64,000 bases of DNA from Methanobacteriaceae archaeon (GCA_030016715.1 JASEJD010000001.1:1-64000); one strand, 5' to 3'. Counted from the first letter of the stretch, positions 34,309 through 46,436 are shown. The notes: generated from the letters alone by a model not told the origin. Numbers and translations: made by a program.

Positions 34309-35934
34309 TTACATCATAGGAGGCATTCCACCCATACCTTCCATACCTTCCATGTCCGGTTCGCTTCCAGTGCCTGTGGCTGCAATTACATCATCAATTC
34401 TGAGTATCATTTCAGCAGCTTCTGCAGCAGATTGGATTGCTTGTTTTTTCACCCTGTGTGGTTCCACAACACCAGCTATCTTCATATCAGTAACTTCTCC
34501 TTTGAATACATCTAATCCCATAGAGTAGGATTTTTCCTGTGCAGCCCTCATATCAACCAGTGAATCGATACTATCCAAACCAGCATTTTCAGCTAATGTT
34601 TTTGGAACTATTTCTAATGCTTCAGCAAAAGCTGCAACAGCAAGCTGCTCTCTTCCACTTATAGTAGATGCGTAATCTTTCAATTCTTTTGAAATAGCAA
34701 TTTCAGGAGCTCCTCCACCAATTACAACCTTTTTATCTTCCATGGTAGCGGCTACCACACCTATGGCATCTTCAATAGCTCTTTCCAATTCTTCAGCAAC
34801 ATGTCGGGTACTTCCCCGGAGAATTATGGAAACAGCCTTAGGTTCGGCACATTCTTCTACAAAGATCATTACTTCATCGAATATTTTCTTTTCATATACT
34901 AATCCTGCGGAACCTAATGAATCTGAATCTAAATCATCAATGTTAGTAACCAATCTTGCACCGGTAGCTTTTTCTAAACGGTTCATATCAGATTTTTTAA
35001 CTCTTTTAACTGCTAGAATACCTTCTCTTGCCAAGTAATGTTGTGCTAGGTCATCTATACCTTTCTGGCAGAATAGAATGTTGGCTCCAGAGTCCACTAC
35101 TTTAGCCACCATATCTTTAATCATTTGTTCTTCATTTTCAATGAATGCCTGCATTTGTGATGGGTCTGTTAATTTGATTTTGGCATCAGTTTCTAAATCT
35201 TTTACTTCAATAGGGTATTTTAGTAAAGCTATCTTAGCGTCTTGTACTTTTTTTGGCATGGAAGGATCTGCTCGGCTTTTGTCAATAACAACACCGTTAA
35301 CAATCTGTGAATCGCTGACTGCGGCTCCTTGAATTCTTTGAATATTAATATTATCCTTATCAACTTCACCGTTTTCCTCGACTTGCATCACTGCATCAAC
35401 AACTAGTTCTGCTAATGGTTTTTTGGCTTTTTCGCTTCCTTTTCCAGTCATGGCGGTCATAGCCACGTTCATTAATGTTTCTCTATCATCAGCGTCAATA
35501 GTTATTTTGTCTAAAATTTCCATTGCCTTTGCAGCTGCCTGCCTGTAACCCATTGCAATCACAGTAGCATGGATATCCATTTCAAGCAAATCTTCTGCTT
35601 TTTTTAGTAGTTCTCCAGCGATTATTACTGCTGTTGTGGTTCCATCTCCCACTTCATCTTCCTGGGTTTTGGCCACTTCCACCAGCATTTTGGCTGCTGG
35701 ATGTTCAATGTCCATTTCCCGGAGGATTGTTACTCCATCATTGGTTACCACAATATCTCCTAATGAATCAACTAACATTTTGTCCATTCCTTTTGGACCT
35801 AAAGTTGTTCTTATTGTTTCTGCAAGGACTTTTCCTGCGAATATGTTCATTCTTTGAGCATCTCTACCTAAAAATCTGTTAGTACCTTCTGGTAATATTA
35901 AAACTGGTTGGCCTGGGCCACCTAATTGTGCCAT
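34309..35934 (-). CDS. ths: Thermosome subunit (group II chaperonin)
   Basis: This is a 541-residue chaperonin subunit that folds proteins in a double-ring complex in the cytosol. Family blocks are [69 protein letters not shown] and [10 protein letters not shown]. The tail ends in [12 protein letters not shown], typical of thermosomes. I start at ATG 35934 ([10 protein letters not shown]) because GAGGTGAT precedes it; a GTG at 35943 lies within that site. It is monocistronic with a good TATA box. Confidence 0.96.
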   Translation of the reverse strand: MAQLGGPGQPVLILPEGTNRFLGRDAQRMNIFAGKVLAETIRTTLGPKGMDKMLVDSLGDIVVTNDGVTILREMDIEHPAAKMLVEVAKTQEDEVGDGTTTAVIIAGELLKKAEDLLEMDIHATVIAMGYRQAAAKAMEILDKITIDADDRETLMNVAMTAMTGKGSEKAKKPLAELVVDAVMQVEENGEVDKDNINIQRIQGAAVSDSQIVNGVVIDKSRADPSMPKKVQDAKIALLKYPIEVKDLETDAKIKLTDPSQMQAFIENEEQMIKDMVAKVVDSGANILFCQKGIDDLAQHYLAREGILAVKRVKKSDMNRLEKATGARLVTNIDDLDSDSLGSAGLVYEKKIFDEVMIFVEECAEPKAVSIILRGSTRHVAEELERAIEDAIGVVAATMEDKKVVIGGGAPEIAISKELKDYASTISGREQLAVAAFAEALEIVPKTLAENAGLDSIDSLVDMRAAQEKSYSMGLDVFKGEVTDMKIAGVVEPHRVKKQAIQSAAEAAEMILRIDDVIAATGTGSEPDMEGMEGMGGMPPMM

Positions 35935-35978
35935 TATTATCACCTCTTTCTTTGTAATTTATCGATGGGTTAGAGGTT

Positions 35979-35988
35979 CTATAAATAG
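35979..35988 (-). promoter_or_regulatory. TATA box of the thermosome gene
   Basis: CTATTTATAG on the minus strand (35988-35979) follows a purine-rich CCGAAAA BRE-like element. The start is expected near 35957, a leader of about 22 nucleotides. No specific heat-shock operator was recognised. Confidence 0.6.
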
Positions 35989-36189
35989 TTTTCGGATATG
36001 TTATTTGATCATTATTCCTTTAAAATTAGTTTAAAATATATTATTGAAACCATATTAATAAATAAGGTTATAATAAGACTTATATAATCAATACGAAATT
36101 TAAAAAAATTTATAATCAATTTAAGCATTAATTATATTCAGATTAATATTTTTTTTAAGCCTTAATAAAAAAATAAGATTAGTAACACC

Positions 36190-36603
36190 TTAACTTTGTG
36201 GCATTACCCGGGGTATGAAAGTTTCACAGAAGTTGGGATATTTTCGATTTAATTCAGATTCCAATTTTTCAATGATTTCATCTTCTAATTCTGGATCTTT
36301 TTTAGTTGAAATAGCAAAACAATCATCCCCTATAGTCGCATTAAATACTTCTTCACCTAATTCTATCTCCATGTTAACCTTTTTACCTGATTCCATATCC
36401 CCTAAAATATCATTAAGTATAGGATCCGATAACTTTAGTGCTTTTCCTTCCTCGGGAGTGTAAACATTTTTTTCAGTGGTAATCTTTTTAACTAAAAATG
36501 GGGCACAACCCTCTGCCCGAGCACCTTTACGGTTTGTCCAAAAAAGACTCAAAATTAATTTTTGTTTAGAATCCATATCATTTTTTACTTTTAAATATTT
36601 CAT
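36190..36603 (-). CDS. Conserved-looking protein of unknown function
   Basis: This is a 137-residue soluble acidic protein that I do not recognise. Start is ATG 36603 behind GGGGTGA. The N-terminal part is basic (KQKLILSLFWTNRKGARAEG), with a Cys in GCAPFLVKK. The middle has TPEEGKALKLSDPILNDILG, and a beta-like stretch with a Cys (GDDCFAISTKK) precedes a charged helix (ELEDEIIEKLESELNRKYP). There are no membrane segments. It lies between thermosome and fprA with its own spacing, so context gives no clue. Confidence 0.7.
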   Translation of the reverse strand: MKYLKVKNDMDSKQKLILSLFWTNRKGARAEGCAPFLVKKITTEKNVYTPEEGKALKLSDPILNDILGDMESGKKVNMEIELGEEVFNATIGDDCFAISTKKDPELEDEIIEKLESELNRKYPNFCETFIPRVMPQS

Positions 36604-36782
36604 TCAATTCACCCCATAATAATTCCAAATTTACTAACAAATATAATATGTAGTTCTATTTGTAAATAGATTTACAATATATAATTCTATAAATTCAAAT
36701 AATAAAAAAGGATCTTTAAGAAAGTTTAAAAATAATAGAATAATAAACTGAAAAGTTTACCAATTCCAGATATATTTATCAA

Positions 36783-38006
36783 TTAAATTTTTTTAATTTC
36801 AGCAGCTAGCTTTTTACCTAACATGTAGCACTGTTCCAGTTCATCTTCTGTGGGTATATAATTGACTTCATATTTATCAAAGATATTGAAGCCACATTTT
36901 TCTAGATCTTCTGCAAGTTTCCTGGTTGCTCCACCACCCCATCCCTTTGAACCAAAAGTAATGGCTAATTTCTTCGAACCAGTCCGGTTGAATGTTAAAC
37001 CATTTAAATAATATATTATATCACCAGCACTAGGGTAAGGGCCATTGAATATGGTGGGACTGCCAAATAATATCGCTTTACTATCTAAAATTTCTTTTAT
37101 TATTTCACTTCTTTCATCTGTATGTAAAAAGAACATGGATACATCAACATTCTCAGCCATTATTCCTTCAGCAAATGCATGTGCCATTTTTTGTGTAGAC
37201 TGATGCATTGTATCGTATATGATTGTAACCTTGTCTTTGCATTGACCTGAAGACCATCTAGTATAAGCTTCAATGATTTTCATTGGTTCAGTCCAAATTT
37301 GGCCATGTGAAGGGGCAATTATCTTGATTTTCTCCAGTAAACCTAAACTTTTAACCTCTTCAAATTTCTTTAATACCAATGGCGAAAATGGTGTGACCAG
37401 ATTAGCAAAAAACTTTTGTGCTGCATCCATTAAAACATTTTCACTAATTTCTGTATCTAAACGCTGCATGAAACATAAATGCTGTCCAAATGCATCATTA
37501 GAAAATAGTATTCCATCCTCCAGCAGCAGAGTAAACATACTATCAGGCCAGTGAAGCATTGGAGCTTCTAAAAATGCCAGCTGCTTTCCACCAATATCCA
37601 GAGAATCACCAGTTTTTACCACATTAAATTCAACTTTATCCAAAGAAGGGTAATGATTAGTTAATCCTTCAACTGCTTTTTGAGTACAGTATACTGGAGC
37701 ATTAGGAAACTTCTTATGGATATCAACTAAGGATCCACTGTGATCTTTTTCAATATGGTTTTGAATTATAATATCCACATTCAAATCCCTGCCTTCTTGT
37801 TCAAAAGCGTTTCTAATTCGTCCCCACATCTGTGGAAATGTTCCGGGATAAGTATTATCTATTAAAACTACTTTATCCGCACCAAAAACTAAATATGCAT
37901 TATAGGTAGTACCCTTTAATGTGTATCCATGATAGGATCTTAAATCCCAATCAAAAACACCCACCCAATATACTCCAACTGATATTTTTTTTGCATCTGC
38001 TTTCAT
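36783..38006 (-). CDS. fprA: F420H2 oxidase FprA (flavodiiron protein)
   Basis: This is a 407-residue enzyme reducing O2 to water with F420H2, protecting methanogens from oxygen. The diiron beta-lactamase-like domain has His84, Glu86, Asp88 and His89 in [31 protein letters not shown] and APSHGQIW. The flavodoxin domain (about 258-405) carries [30 protein letters not shown] and [13 protein letters not shown] for FMN. No rubredoxin domain is fused, consistent with direct F420H2 use. GGTGTG precedes the ATG, and a TATA-like run (38028-38036) sits close upstream. cpgS ends 53 bases before it. Confidence 0.95.
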   Translation of the reverse strand: MKADAKKISVGVYWVGVFDWDLRSYHGYTLKGTTYNAYLVFGADKVVLIDNTYPGTFPQMWGRIRNAFEQEGRDLNVDIIIQNHIEKDHSGSLVDIHKKFPNAPVYCTQKAVEGLTNHYPSLDKVEFNVVKTGDSLDIGGKQLAFLEAPMLHWPDSMFTLLLEDGILFSNDAFGQHLCFMQRLDTEISENVLMDAAQKFFANLVTPFSPLVLKKFEEVKSLGLLEKIKIIAPSHGQIWTEPMKIIEAYTRWSSGQCKDKVTIIYDTMHQSTQKMAHAFAEGIMAENVDVSMFFLHTDERSEIIKEILDSKAILFGSPTIFNGPYPSAGDIIYYLNGLTFNRTGSKKLAITFGSKGWGGGATRKLAEDLEKCGFNIFDKYEVNYIPTEDELEQCYMLGKKLAAEIKKI

Positions 38007-38058
38007 TTTTCACACCTTACTAACTTTATATATATTAAAATAAAGTTTTAAATATTAT

Positions 38059-39438
38059 TTAAATTTTATTAAAGTCAGATATTGCTTCATTAACCAGTTT
38101 TATTATGGAATCTGGAAGTTTTTCAGGATCTCCTTCAGTTACTATTGGTATATTGTCACAATAAACTACTCCTAAACCTGCATCCAAGGCATCTTTTGTA
38201 GCTACATCTACAGCAGCAGCCTTAAGCTCAGTTAGCATTATATCCACGTCATCAATATACTTTTCAATATCTTTTTGTAGAAGGGGTCTGTTAGATAGAT
38301 GTGGAGTTGTTCCAACTACTTTACAATTATAGTTTTCTTCTAGATGCTTTACCAAAACATCTTTAATAGAATCAGGAGCAGTAGTAGCAAAGAGTATCCT
38401 TTTATTCTCAATTTCTCCCAGTGGTTTTGGTCTAAATACTGTAGGTATTACCACAGCATCAGGATTAAGTTCTTTAATAAATTTTTCAACACGTTTAACC
38501 TTTTTATAACTGGCCATAGGTTCTTCACACATGGTTAAAATAACTAGATCTGCAAGGTTGATTCTGTAAGGTCCAAAAAAACGTTCAATATTAATTATAG
38601 GTTGGTTTACACCCACTAATACAATATGTTTATTGGTTTTTATGGGAGGAATTGCTGCTCCACTTCCCTCCATAATAACAAAATCCGCATCAACCTCATT
38701 GGCTATTTTAGCTCCCTGTTTCATGTTAGTGATGAAAACATCTCCCACCATTCCACCACCACATCTTCTACAGCCTATTGTTAGTATACGGCTCATCAAA
38801 GCATCTTCCCAGTGATCAGAGGCTGCGTGAACTCCCTTCTCAGACTGTTCCATCAAATAATCTGGAGTTATCTCAATCTGATCACCTCTGACAATTTCAG
38901 GTTCTTCTGGTCCTCCCCTTCCCATGGCCACTACACAAGGATTGAATTTATTTTCATTGATTAAACGGGCCGCATAGGCAGATACGGCGGTCTTTCCAAT
39001 TCTTTTACCTGTTCCAAGTATCTTAATTGATGGTTTGGTTAAAACATCATATTCAGTTACAGGATAAAATTTAAAATCCGGACCTTCATAAGGAACACCC
39101 ATACCTAAAACTATAGATGCTATTTTAAACCTTTTTGAGTAATCAACGACAGGCTCATCACTTAAATCCATAACCACATTTACATCGTACCTTTTAACCG
39201 CATCACCGATTAGTTCATAGGGTATTTTGTGAGAGTGAGGTCCGAAATGTACAGGCCTTCCCAGTTTCTTTGAATATGATTCTTCTGAAAACTCCCGGAG
39301 TTTCTCTGTCCCCCCAATAAATACAACTGCTACAATTTCTATGTGTTCTATATTATCCAGAGTATCAATAGCAGATTTTGTAACAGGTAAATAATGCTCA
39401 CCATCCACTAAACATAACATTCTTTTCATTGATTTCAT
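38059..39438 (-). CDS. cpgS: Cyclic 2,3-diphosphoglycerate synthetase
   Basis: This is a 459-residue enzyme that closes 2,3-diphosphoglycerate to the cyclic form with ATP, making the cDPG solute/phosphate store of Methanobacteriales. [18 protein letters not shown] at the start, the P-loop [19 protein letters not shown] near residue 145, [40 protein letters not shown] and [19 protein letters not shown] are as in CpgS of Methanothermus. I use ATG 39438 (MKSMKRM), seven bases after AGGTG; the GTG at 39447 lies in that site. The gene is upstream of fprA in the same direction. Confidence 0.93.
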   Translation of the reverse strand: MKSMKRMLCLVDGEHYLPVTKSAIDTLDNIEHIEIVAVVFIGGTEKLREFSEESYSKKLGRPVHFGPHSHKIPYELIGDAVKRYDVNVVMDLSDEPVVDYSKRFKIASIVLGMGVPYEGPDFKFYPVTEYDVLTKPSIKILGTGKRIGKTAVSAYAARLINENKFNPCVVAMGRGGPEEPEIVRGDQIEITPDYLMEQSEKGVHAASDHWEDALMSRILTIGCRRCGGGMVGDVFITNMKQGAKIANEVDADFVIMEGSGAAIPPIKTNKHIVLVGVNQPIINIERFFGPYRINLADLVILTMCEEPMASYKKVKRVEKFIKELNPDAVVIPTVFRPKPLGEIENKRILFATTAPDSIKDVLVKHLEENYNCKVVGTTPHLSNRPLLQKDIEKYIDDVDIMLTELKAAAVDVATKDALDAGLGVVYCDNIPIVTEGDPEKLPDSIIKLVNEAISDFNKI

Positions 39439-39664
39439 ATAATACACCTACATAAATCCATTAATATAATATATAGGTGGTAATGTTAATTAATGTTATT
39501 ATTTCAGAACAAGATAAACTTCTTAACTAAAAAGTAGATAATAGAGGGCTAAATATGTTTTATTATAAAAAATAGTTTTAAAATATCCTTAAAAAAAGGG
39601 GATATTCAATTTGGAGAATTAATATAAAATTATTTTAAGCAGTTATAGGTTTTCATTGGAAAGA

Positions 39665-39967
39665 TTAAACTTTTATGGTTTGGCTGTTAATCATTTCCTT
39701 TTTTGATCTTTTGGCCAGTTCTGATAGTCCATTTACCACGTTGGTAGGTAAAGTATCAGAGTTTTCCTTGGCAATAATTTCTGAAATAGCACTGGATAAA
39801 ACAAATATCGCATATTTATGTTCAGCTTTTGTTCGGTGAATATGGTGAGGGCTTATATTCAGACCCAAATATTCGTCGCATTCCATTCTAATCTCGTAGC
39901 CATTCTCCAAATATTTTAAAATATATACTAAAAATTGATGTAGTTGTATCATCTCATCCTTATACAT
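39665..39967 (-). CDS. UPF0058-family protein
   Basis: This is a 100-residue helical protein matching UPF0058, a small archaeal family: YKDEMIQLHQFLVYILKYLE, then YLGLNISPHHIHRTKAEHK and a C-terminal helical region. The conserved HHIHRTKAEHK block is a strong family marker and rich in His. GAGGTCTGGAAT precedes ATG 39967. Function is unknown. It is alone, with about 220 bases to cpgS and a 299-base gap to hisD in which nothing was recognised apart from the hisD ribosome binding site. Confidence 0.85.
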   Translation of the reverse strand: MYKDEMIQLHQFLVYILKYLENGYEIRMECDEYLGLNISPHHIHRTKAEHKYAIFVLSSAISEIIAKENSDTLPTNVVNGLSELAKRSKKEMINSQTIKV

Positions 39968-40266
39968 ATTCCAGACCTCACATCTTTGTAAGAAATCAAG
40001 TATTATTGGCGATTATAAAATATTATTTAAAAGATCTATTAATTATATTACCGTATAGATCACTATTTCTTAATTAGGGTCTAAACGATGGGTAGCTATT
40101 GTTATTTATTACATTATTAATAAGTTTATGCAAACCTATCATGTCCTCATAATAATATAGAAAATCAATATAGATAAATGTTTTTGATTAAATAACTATT
40201 AATGTTAATAACAACTTTACAAGAACAATTTCTTAAACTAATTATAATACATGTGAATGTGATAAG

Positions 40267-41547
40267 ATGGAAATCATCAAAAACATAAGTTCAGAAACTA
40301 GAGACAATATCAAAAGGTCACAAATTGATATAGATGAGGTTATGTCTACTGTTAATACTATAACCCGTGATGTGAAAGCAAATGGTGATAAATCATTGAA
40401 ATATTACACTGAAAAGTTTGATCATGTGAAATTAGATGATTTTAAAGTAAAAAGGGAGGATATTGAGAATAGTTATAAAAATGTTGATAAAAAGATTATA
40501 AAATCTCTTAAAAAAGCCGCGGAGAATATTAAAAAATTCCACCAATACCAAATACCAGATGAATGGAATATAGAAGTAGATAAAGGAATAATTGCAGGGC
40601 AAATTATCCGTCCACTGGAAATAGTGGGATGCTACATACCGGGGGGACGTGCAATTTATCCATCTACCATATTAATGACCATAATTCCCGCTAAAATTGC
40701 AGGTGTTGAAAAAGTTATATGTTGCACTCCCCCAACATCCAATGGAACCGTGCATGACATGGTTCTCCTTGCAGCTGATATTGCGGGTGCAGATGATATA
40801 TACCGTGTTGGAGGAGCACAAGCAGTAGCAGCCATGGCTTATGGAACCTCCAGTATTCCTAAGGTGGATAAAATTGTTGGTCCCGGTAATATATTTGTTA
40901 CTGCAGCAAAAAAACTGGTTTATGGAAAAGTGGATATAGACTTTCCAGCAGGCCCATCAGAAGTTCTGATTATTGCGGATGAAACAGGTGATTCTGACTA
41001 CATAGCCCTTGATATGATGGCCCAGTCAGAACATGACCCTAATTCTGCTTCAGTGCTGGTAACTACCTCAGAAGATCTAGCCTTAAAAGTAAATGAAAAA
41101 ATATCAATTGAAATTCAGAACATGGAGCGAAAAGAAATTATAGAAGAAGCACTGGAGAAGTATGGGAAAATTATTGTGGCAAAATCTATGGATGAAGCTG
41201 TAAAATTTGCTAATGAATATGCATCTGAACATTTGATAATTATGACCAAAAATCCAGAAGACATTTTAAAGGATATTAAAAATGCAGGATCCATATTCCT
41301 TGGAGAATTAACACCAGTGGCTGCCGGAGATTATGGATCTGGTACAAACCATGTTCTACCCACAGCAGGATGCGCACGTATGTACTCTGGACTTTCTACT
41401 GAATCTTTCCTAAAAAAACCCACCGTACAAAAATTAAGCTTTGAAGGCTTGGAAAACTTAAAAGAAATGGTAATAACACTGGCTGAATCAGAAGGTTTAT
41501 ACGCCCATGCTGAATCATATAGAATAAGGTCAAAAAAATCTAGATAA
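40267..41547 (+). CDS. hisD: Histidinol dehydrogenase HisD
   Basis: This is a 426-residue zinc enzyme oxidising histidinol to histidine, the last step of histidine synthesis. Blocks: [87 protein letters not shown] and [17 protein letters not shown]. The SEHD and ASEHL histidines are the known catalytic/zinc residues. Start is ATG 40267 behind GTGATAAG. No other his gene is in the window. Confidence 0.96.
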   Translation: MEIIKNISSETRDNIKRSQIDIDEVMSTVNTITRDVKANGDKSLKYYTEKFDHVKLDDFKVKREDIENSYKNVDKKIIKSLKKAAENIKKFHQYQIPDEWNIEVDKGIIAGQIIRPLEIVGCYIPGGRAIYPSTILMTIIPAKIAGVEKVICCTPPTSNGTVHDMVLLAADIAGADDIYRVGGAQAVAAMAYGTSSIPKVDKIVGPGNIFVTAAKKLVYGKVDIDFPAGPSEVLIIADETGDSDYIALDMMAQSEHDPNSASVLVTTSEDLALKVNEKISIEIQNMERKEIIEEALEKYGKIIVAKSMDEAVKFANEYASEHLIIMTKNPEDILKDIKNAGSIFLGELTPVAAGDYGSGTNHVLPTAGCARMYSGLSTESFLKKPTVQKLSFEGLENLKEMVITLAESEGLYAHAESYRIRSKKSR

Positions 41548-41720
41548 GTAAAAATATTTAAAACATTTAATATTAGAAATCGGAGTAATATAAAAAATCA
41601 ATAGTATAAATATTATTGAAATGATTTTATATTTAGCAATTAAATAAATTTAATAATATAAACTTCTTTTCATTAATTAACTATCAATTATAGATTTATA
41701 ATTATAAGAGGTGAATTAAT

Positions 41721-43040
41721 TTGACATATTCATTAGGAGATTGGAGAAGAACCCATTATTCAAAAAATGTCGATTCTAAATTAAAAGATGAAACAGTTAC
41801 TTTGATGGGATGGGTACATGAAATAAGAGACCTAGGTGGAATCATTTTCGTACTATTAAGAGACCGAGATGGAATTATCCAAATCACAGCTCCAAGTAAA
41901 AAAATCAGCCCAGAATTATTTGAAGAAATACGTAAAATGAAAAAGGAATCAGTAGTAGCTTTTAGAGGTAAAGTTCAGGGATCAAACAAAGCCCCTGGTG
42001 GGGTTGAAATTATACCGGATAAGTTGAAGGTTCTGAATGAATCCAAACTGCCCCTACCCCTTGATCCCACAGAAAAAGTTAGAGCAGAAATTGATACCCG
42101 TCTGGATTCAAGATTCTTGGATCTAAGAAAACCAGGAGTTAGTGCTGTTTTTAAAATAAAAAGCAGAATGCTTCATTCTGTAAGATTATTCCTAGAAGAT
42201 AACGGTTTTATTGAAGTTAACACACCTAAACTTGTTGCTTCAGCTACTGAAGGCGGTACTGAACTTTTCCCCATAACCTACTTCGAAAGGGAGGCATTCC
42301 TGGGTCAAAGCCCTCAACTTTACAAACAGATAATGATGTCTGCTGGTTTTGACCGTGTTTATGAAATTGCCCCTATTTTCAGAGCAGAAGAGCATGATAC
42401 TCTAAGACACTTAAACGAAGTAATATCCATAGATATTGAATCCTCTTTTTCCAATGAAAAAGATGTTATGAACACCCTAGAAAAGCTGGTGAAAACCGCC
42501 TTGAATGATGTTTTAGAACACTGCAGCGACGATTTGAAACTTCTAGATGTGGATCTTCAGATACCAAAGGGTTCTTTTGCTAGAATAGAATATGATGAAG
42601 TTGTAGATCTGGTAAACTCTAAAGGAGTCCAGATGCGGCATGGAGAAGACTTATCAAGAGCAGCTGAAAAAGCTATTGGAGAAATTATGGATGACTATTA
42701 CTTTGTTACTGGATGGCCTACAGATATAAAACCATTCTATGTTATGCCTGATGAAAATGATCCAGAAAGAAGTCTCGCCTTTGATTTGATGTATAAAGAT
42801 TTGGAAATTTCCTCTGGAGCTATGCGGGTTCATAAAATGGATCTACTAGTTGAGAGGATTAAAAATCAGGGATTGAATCCAGATTCCTTTGAAAGATATT
42901 TGGCTGCATTTGAATATGGTATGCCACCACATGCTGGATGGGGACTGGGTGCTGAAAGATTTACCATGTGCATAACTGGCTCAAATAATATAAGAGAAAC
43001 TGTATTATTCCCACGTGACAGGAGAAGACTAACTCCTTAA
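41721..43040 (+). CDS. aspS: Aspartyl-tRNA synthetase, archaeal type (probably non-discriminating)
   Basis: This is a 439-residue class II synthetase. The N-terminal OB domain reads [13 protein letters not shown] and [12 protein letters not shown]. The catalytic core has motif 1 ([15 protein letters not shown]), motif 2 ([15 protein letters not shown]) and motif 3 ([15 protein letters not shown]). His33 in GWVHEIRD sits where discriminating archaeal enzymes have Trp, as I recall. This suggests an Asp/Asn-relaxed enzyme whose Asp-tRNA(Asn) is amidated by a transamidosome. Start is TTG 41721 after AGAGGTGAATTAA. It follows hisD by 173 bases. Confidence 0.94.
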   Translation: MTYSLGDWRRTHYSKNVDSKLKDETVTLMGWVHEIRDLGGIIFVLLRDRDGIIQITAPSKKISPELFEEIRKMKKESVVAFRGKVQGSNKAPGGVEIIPDKLKVLNESKLPLPLDPTEKVRAEIDTRLDSRFLDLRKPGVSAVFKIKSRMLHSVRLFLEDNGFIEVNTPKLVASATEGGTELFPITYFEREAFLGQSPQLYKQIMMSAGFDRVYEIAPIFRAEEHDTLRHLNEVISIDIESSFSNEKDVMNTLEKLVKTALNDVLEHCSDDLKLLDVDLQIPKGSFARIEYDEVVDLVNSKGVQMRHGEDLSRAAEKAIGEIMDDYYFVTGWPTDIKPFYVMPDENDPERSLAFDLMYKDLEISSGAMRVHKMDLLVERIKNQGLNPDSFERYLAAFEYGMPPHAGWGLGAERFTMCITGSNNIRETVLFPRDRRRLTP

Positions 43041-43454
43041 TAATCCAAGTCTTTACTTATTTTTTTACTTTTAATCAACTCTTTTTTTAAACTGATAAAA
43101 TCTGAAATTTTAACTAATTAATTACCTATTTTTAGATATATTTTTAAATGTATAAAAATATTTTAAATTTATAAAAGAAGAATAATTAACTATAAACTTG
43201 TATTAAATACTAATATGAATGTATCTATAAAAAAAATATGTTTAATAAAATTCTATAATTCAAAATAAGATGTAATTATCAATTTTTTAAGTTCATTGAT
43301 AAATTGAATAAAAAAAATATGAAAAAGAAGTTACATGAGATGATAACGGACACCATGTAATACCTCTTTTTACAATTTAGTATTGTTTTATAAAATATAT
43401 ATAGCTTGTAGATAAACTAGTTTAAAGGAATAAATTATAAATAAGAGGGAAACT
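43041..43454. other. Intergenic region with a hairpin before cbiC
   Basis: These 414 AT-rich bases hold no convincing gene. A structured element at 43322-43371 stands out. TATA-like ATATATATAG lies at 43395-43404 on the plus strand, about 50 bases before the cbiC ATG, and is the likely cbiC-hemL promoter. Confidence 0.5.
43322..43371. other. Hairpin with flanking A/T tracts upstream of cbiC
   Basis: TTACATG (43331-43337) pairs with CATGTAA (43354-43360), enclosing a 16-base loop. After a small internal loop, AAAAAGA (43322-43328) pairs with TCTTTTT (43365-43371). The T-run on the plus strand and the A-run on the other side make it look like a bidirectional terminator or the body of a small RNA. 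It lies about 280 bases past aspS. Confidence 0.5.
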
Positions 43455-44117
43455 ATGGTAAAAGGTTCTAAATCCTCGAAAAACGATAATTTTATGGGTG
43501 CGTCCACTAAACAGGGCTATGAAATTGCCTTAAAAAGTAGGGATATTGTTAAATCGCTTATAAGTGATAAAATTTCTCACCGGTCACCAGAAGAAAGAAG
43601 TATAATTGAGAGAATTGTTCACTCTACTGCTGATGTGGAATATGCCAGTTTAACAAAAATGAGCAGTGATTTTATCCAAAAAAGTCTGGAATCTGTTAAA
43701 GCCGGGAAAGATTTATTAACAGATATTAACATGGTAAAAACTGGTATTAATAAATATGAAGGTTCAGTTGAATGTTATATTAATAATGCGGAAACCTTGA
43801 AACTTTCAAAAAATTGTGGGATAACCAGGGCTGCGTCAGCAATGAGAATTGCTGCTATGCAGGGATTTGAGGGAATGGTGGTAATTGGAAATTCACCAAC
43901 AGCACTTTTTGAAGTAATTAAATTAGTAGAAAATGATGAGATGAATGTAGAATCAGTAGTTGGTGTGCCTGTGGGATTTGTTGGTGCTGCAGAATCTAAA
44001 ATGAAGCTTCATAAAACTGATATTCCCCATCTTATTACTGAAGGTCCTAAAGGTGGAACACCAGTTGCGGTTGCTGTTGCCAATTCTATTATTCGTCTTA
44101 GTAAGGAGTTGTTATAA
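43455..44117 (+). CDS. cbiC: Cobalt-precorrin-8 methylmutase CbiC
   Basis: This is a 220-residue isomerase that moves a methyl group between corrin-ring carbons, giving cobyrinate in cobamide synthesis. Family blocks are VHSTADVEYASL with the catalytic His, KNCGITRAASAMRIAA, VVIGNSPTALFEVIKL and GVPVGFVGAAESKMKL. Length fits CbiC. Start is ATG 43455 behind AGAGGGAAACT. It ends on the base before hemL, so corrinoid and common tetrapyrrole synthesis are coupled. Methanogens need cobamide for the Mtr methyltransferase and porphinoid precursors for F430. Confidence 0.94.
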   Translation: MVKGSKSSKNDNFMGASTKQGYEIALKSRDIVKSLISDKISHRSPEERSIIERIVHSTADVEYASLTKMSSDFIQKSLESVKAGKDLLTDINMVKTGINKYEGSVECYINNAETLKLSKNCGITRAASAMRIAAMQGFEGMVVIGNSPTALFEVIKLVENDEMNVESVVGVPVGFVGAAESKMKLHKTDIPHLITEGPKGGTPVAVAVANSIIRLSKELL

Positions 44118-45374
44118 ATGAATTCAAAAAAATTGTTTGAAGAAGCAAAAGAATTTCTCCCTGGAGGAGTAAATTCACCAGTAAGAGCATTTAAACCCTA
44201 CCCTTTTTTTGCCCAAAAAGCATCTGGATCTAAACTCTATGATGTAGAAGGTAATAGTTATATTGATTATTGTTTGGCCTACGGTCCACTGGTCTTAGGC
44301 CATGCCCATCCCTTGGTGGTTGAAGAAGTTACAAAACAATTACAGATAGGTTCAGCATATGGTGTGCCCACTGAAAAAGAGATTGAATTAGCTAAATTAG
44401 TTGTTAAAAAGGTTCCGTGTGCAGAAATGGTTCGATTTGTAAATTCTGGAACTGAAGCAACCATGAGTGCTATTAGACTGGCTAGGGCCTATACCAAGAA
44501 AACTAAGATCATTAAATTTGAAGGATCCTATCATGGAGCCCATGACTATGTATTAGTAAAATCTGGTTCAGGTGCTGCAGGGAAACCAGATTCTCCAGGA
44601 GTTCCAGAAGAAACAACAAAAAATACTATTCTAGTTCCATTCAATGATCCGGAAGCTGTTCTTGAGATAATTAATAAAGAAAAAGAAAATATTGCAGCAA
44701 TTATCGTTGAACCGGTAATGGGCAATATTGGATGTATTCCCCCAAAAGATGACTATTTAGAATTTCTAAGGAATATAACCAGAGAAAATGATATTATTCT
44801 TATTTTTGATGAAGTTATTACTGGATTTAGATTAGCTGAAGGAGGGGCTCAAGATTATTATAATGTTATCCCTGATTTAGTAACATTAGGAAAAATATTG
44901 GGCGGTGGTTTTCCTATGGGAGCTTTAGCAGGAAAAAAAGAATTAATGGAGAATATTGCACCATCAGGAGAAGTTTATCAGGCAGGTACATTTAATGGTA
45001 ACCCTATATCCATTACAGCAGGTCTTACAACTCTAAATGAATTGAATAATACATTCTATACCGAATTAGATAAAAAAGGAAATATTCTAAGAAATGCAAT
45101 TATTGACTTGATAAATGATTCTAAAATCAATTACAAAGTGGCTGGTTTGAGCTCCATGTTTCAGATATATTTCACAGAAAAGGAAGTATTAGATTATAAA
45201 GATGCTAAAACGGCGGATACTGAAAAATTTTCTCAATACTTCCAGTTACTTCTAGAAAAAGGTATTTTCATACCTCCATCCCAATTTGAATGCTGTTTCA
45301 TCTCCTATATGCATAATAATCACGATCTAGAAAAAACCATTGAAATTATTGGAAATGCAATCAAATCCATTTGA
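44118..45374 (+). CDS. hemL: Glutamate-1-semialdehyde 2,1-aminomutase HemL
   Basis: This is a 418-residue PLP enzyme making 5-aminolevulinate from glutamate-1-semialdehyde, the entry to F430, cobamide and heme. It starts [24 protein letters not shown], the family opening. It has [53 protein letters not shown] and the PLP Lys in [19 protein letters not shown]. The ATG follows the cbiC stop directly, with AAGGAGTTG as ribosome binding site inside cbiC. Confidence 0.96.
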   Translation: MNSKKLFEEAKEFLPGGVNSPVRAFKPYPFFAQKASGSKLYDVEGNSYIDYCLAYGPLVLGHAHPLVVEEVTKQLQIGSAYGVPTEKEIELAKLVVKKVPCAEMVRFVNSGTEATMSAIRLARAYTKKTKIIKFEGSYHGAHDYVLVKSGSGAAGKPDSPGVPEETTKNTILVPFNDPEAVLEIINKEKENIAAIIVEPVMGNIGCIPPKDDYLEFLRNITRENDIILIFDEVITGFRLAEGGAQDYYNVIPDLVTLGKILGGGFPMGALAGKKELMENIAPSGEVYQAGTFNGNPISITAGLTTLNELNNTFYTELDKKGNILRNAIIDLINDSKINYKVAGLSSMFQIYFTEKEVLDYKDAKTADTEKFSQYFQLLLEKGIFIPPSQFECCFISYMHNNHDLEKTIEIIGNAIKSI

Positions 45375-45589
45375 TTGCCAAATTTTTTCAAAAAAATGGA
45401 TTCAATTATAGTAATTTTTTTTATAATTAGAACAATTATATTATTTCATTAAGCCCTAAAAATTATTAGTTTAAAGATTATCTTATTACTCCTAAATTTT
45501 TTAAAGTAATATAACAATCTAATGATTGATTAAAAAAAAAGTTAAGTTATCACAATTTTTAATTTGGCCTTCAAAAGATTATTAATGGT

Positions 45590-46228
45590 TTAGAAGATAA
45601 TATAAACCACGATAATGATCACTATTATCAATAATATTATTATGAAGAGTCTTTGGTCAATTCCCCATGATCCAATATAAACTGTTGGAATATCATCCCG
45701 AATTTTTCTTTTATTACCTGCAATTTCCAGCAACCTTTCTTGATCATGTTTTAATGTATTCAGCAGCTCTTTTTGTAGTTCTAGGTCAGCCTCTTCCTCC
45801 TTAATTATATCTCGAAGAACAATTTTCTGCTGGTTAATATCTTCACTTAAGTTTTTCTCATCAATTTTATTTAATATTGAAGATTTTCCTTCTTTAATCT
45901 TTATTAGCTGATCTTCTTGAATTTCTATTTTTTTGGATAATTCTTCAAATACCTTTTTTCTCTTTTCAGCTTTAGACTTCAAATTCTCAATTAAAGAAAA
46001 TACATTACTTAGTTCATCACCAGCTAATATGTCCCCCTCTACATCCCATGATATAAATTCTTCAATATCAGAATAATAATGTAATTCAGCCCCACATTCA
46101 CACTCTTCGAAATCATCAGGTGATTCACCTGTTTTAAGCTCATAGTATCCACTACAGTTAAAACAGACTAAATATCCTTCAAAATTATCTGAGGAATTGA
46201 TGTTATATGAATTATTATCTGAAGCCAT
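45590..46228 (-). CDS. Zinc-ribbon, coiled-coil, tail-anchored membrane protein
   Basis: This is a 212-residue protein. Residues about 18-52 form a zinc-ribbon-like unit, [10 protein letters not shown] paired with [11 protein letters not shown] long charged coiled coil spans about 80-170 ([19 protein letters not shown], then [18 protein letters not shown]). One hydrophobic helix at 193-212 ends the protein, so it is likely tail-anchored with the zinc ribbon in the cytoplasm. GGGGAG precedes ATG 46228. I know no function. The gene is monocistronic. Confidence 0.7.
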   Translation of the reverse strand: MASDNNSYNINSSDNFEGYLVCFNCSGYYELKTGESPDDFEECECGAELHYYSDIEEFISWDVEGDILAGDELSNVFSLIENLKSKAEKRKKVFEELSKKIEIQEDQLIKIKEGKSSILNKIDEKNLSEDINQQKIVLRDIIKEEEADLELQKELLNTLKHDQERLLEIAGNKRKIRDDIPTVYIGSWGIDQRLFIIILLIIVIIIVVYIIF

Positions 46229-46436
46229 ATACTCCCCTTTATACAGATTTAATTTAATAAATTTAGAATTTGAAGAATATCATAATTCTTCTAACAAAAT
46301 AATATAGATATAATCTAATTATTATATTTATTGATTAGATTTTAAAATCAGTTCGATTTAATAATTAATATTTTGATTATTAAAAAAAAATGAAATAAAA
46401 AAGGAATTGATTTAAAATTTCTTATCAAAAATGATA

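Noticed and set aside
34742-35882. Plus-strand open frames opposite the thermosome gene
   Set aside because: They are antisense shadows of a strongly conserved gene; composition is Ser/Pro/Leu-rich without domains.
43330-43360. Short minus-strand frame inside the hairpin (ATG after AGAGGT)
   Set aside because: About 24 codons with Phe/Ile-rich random composition; more likely chance within a structured element.
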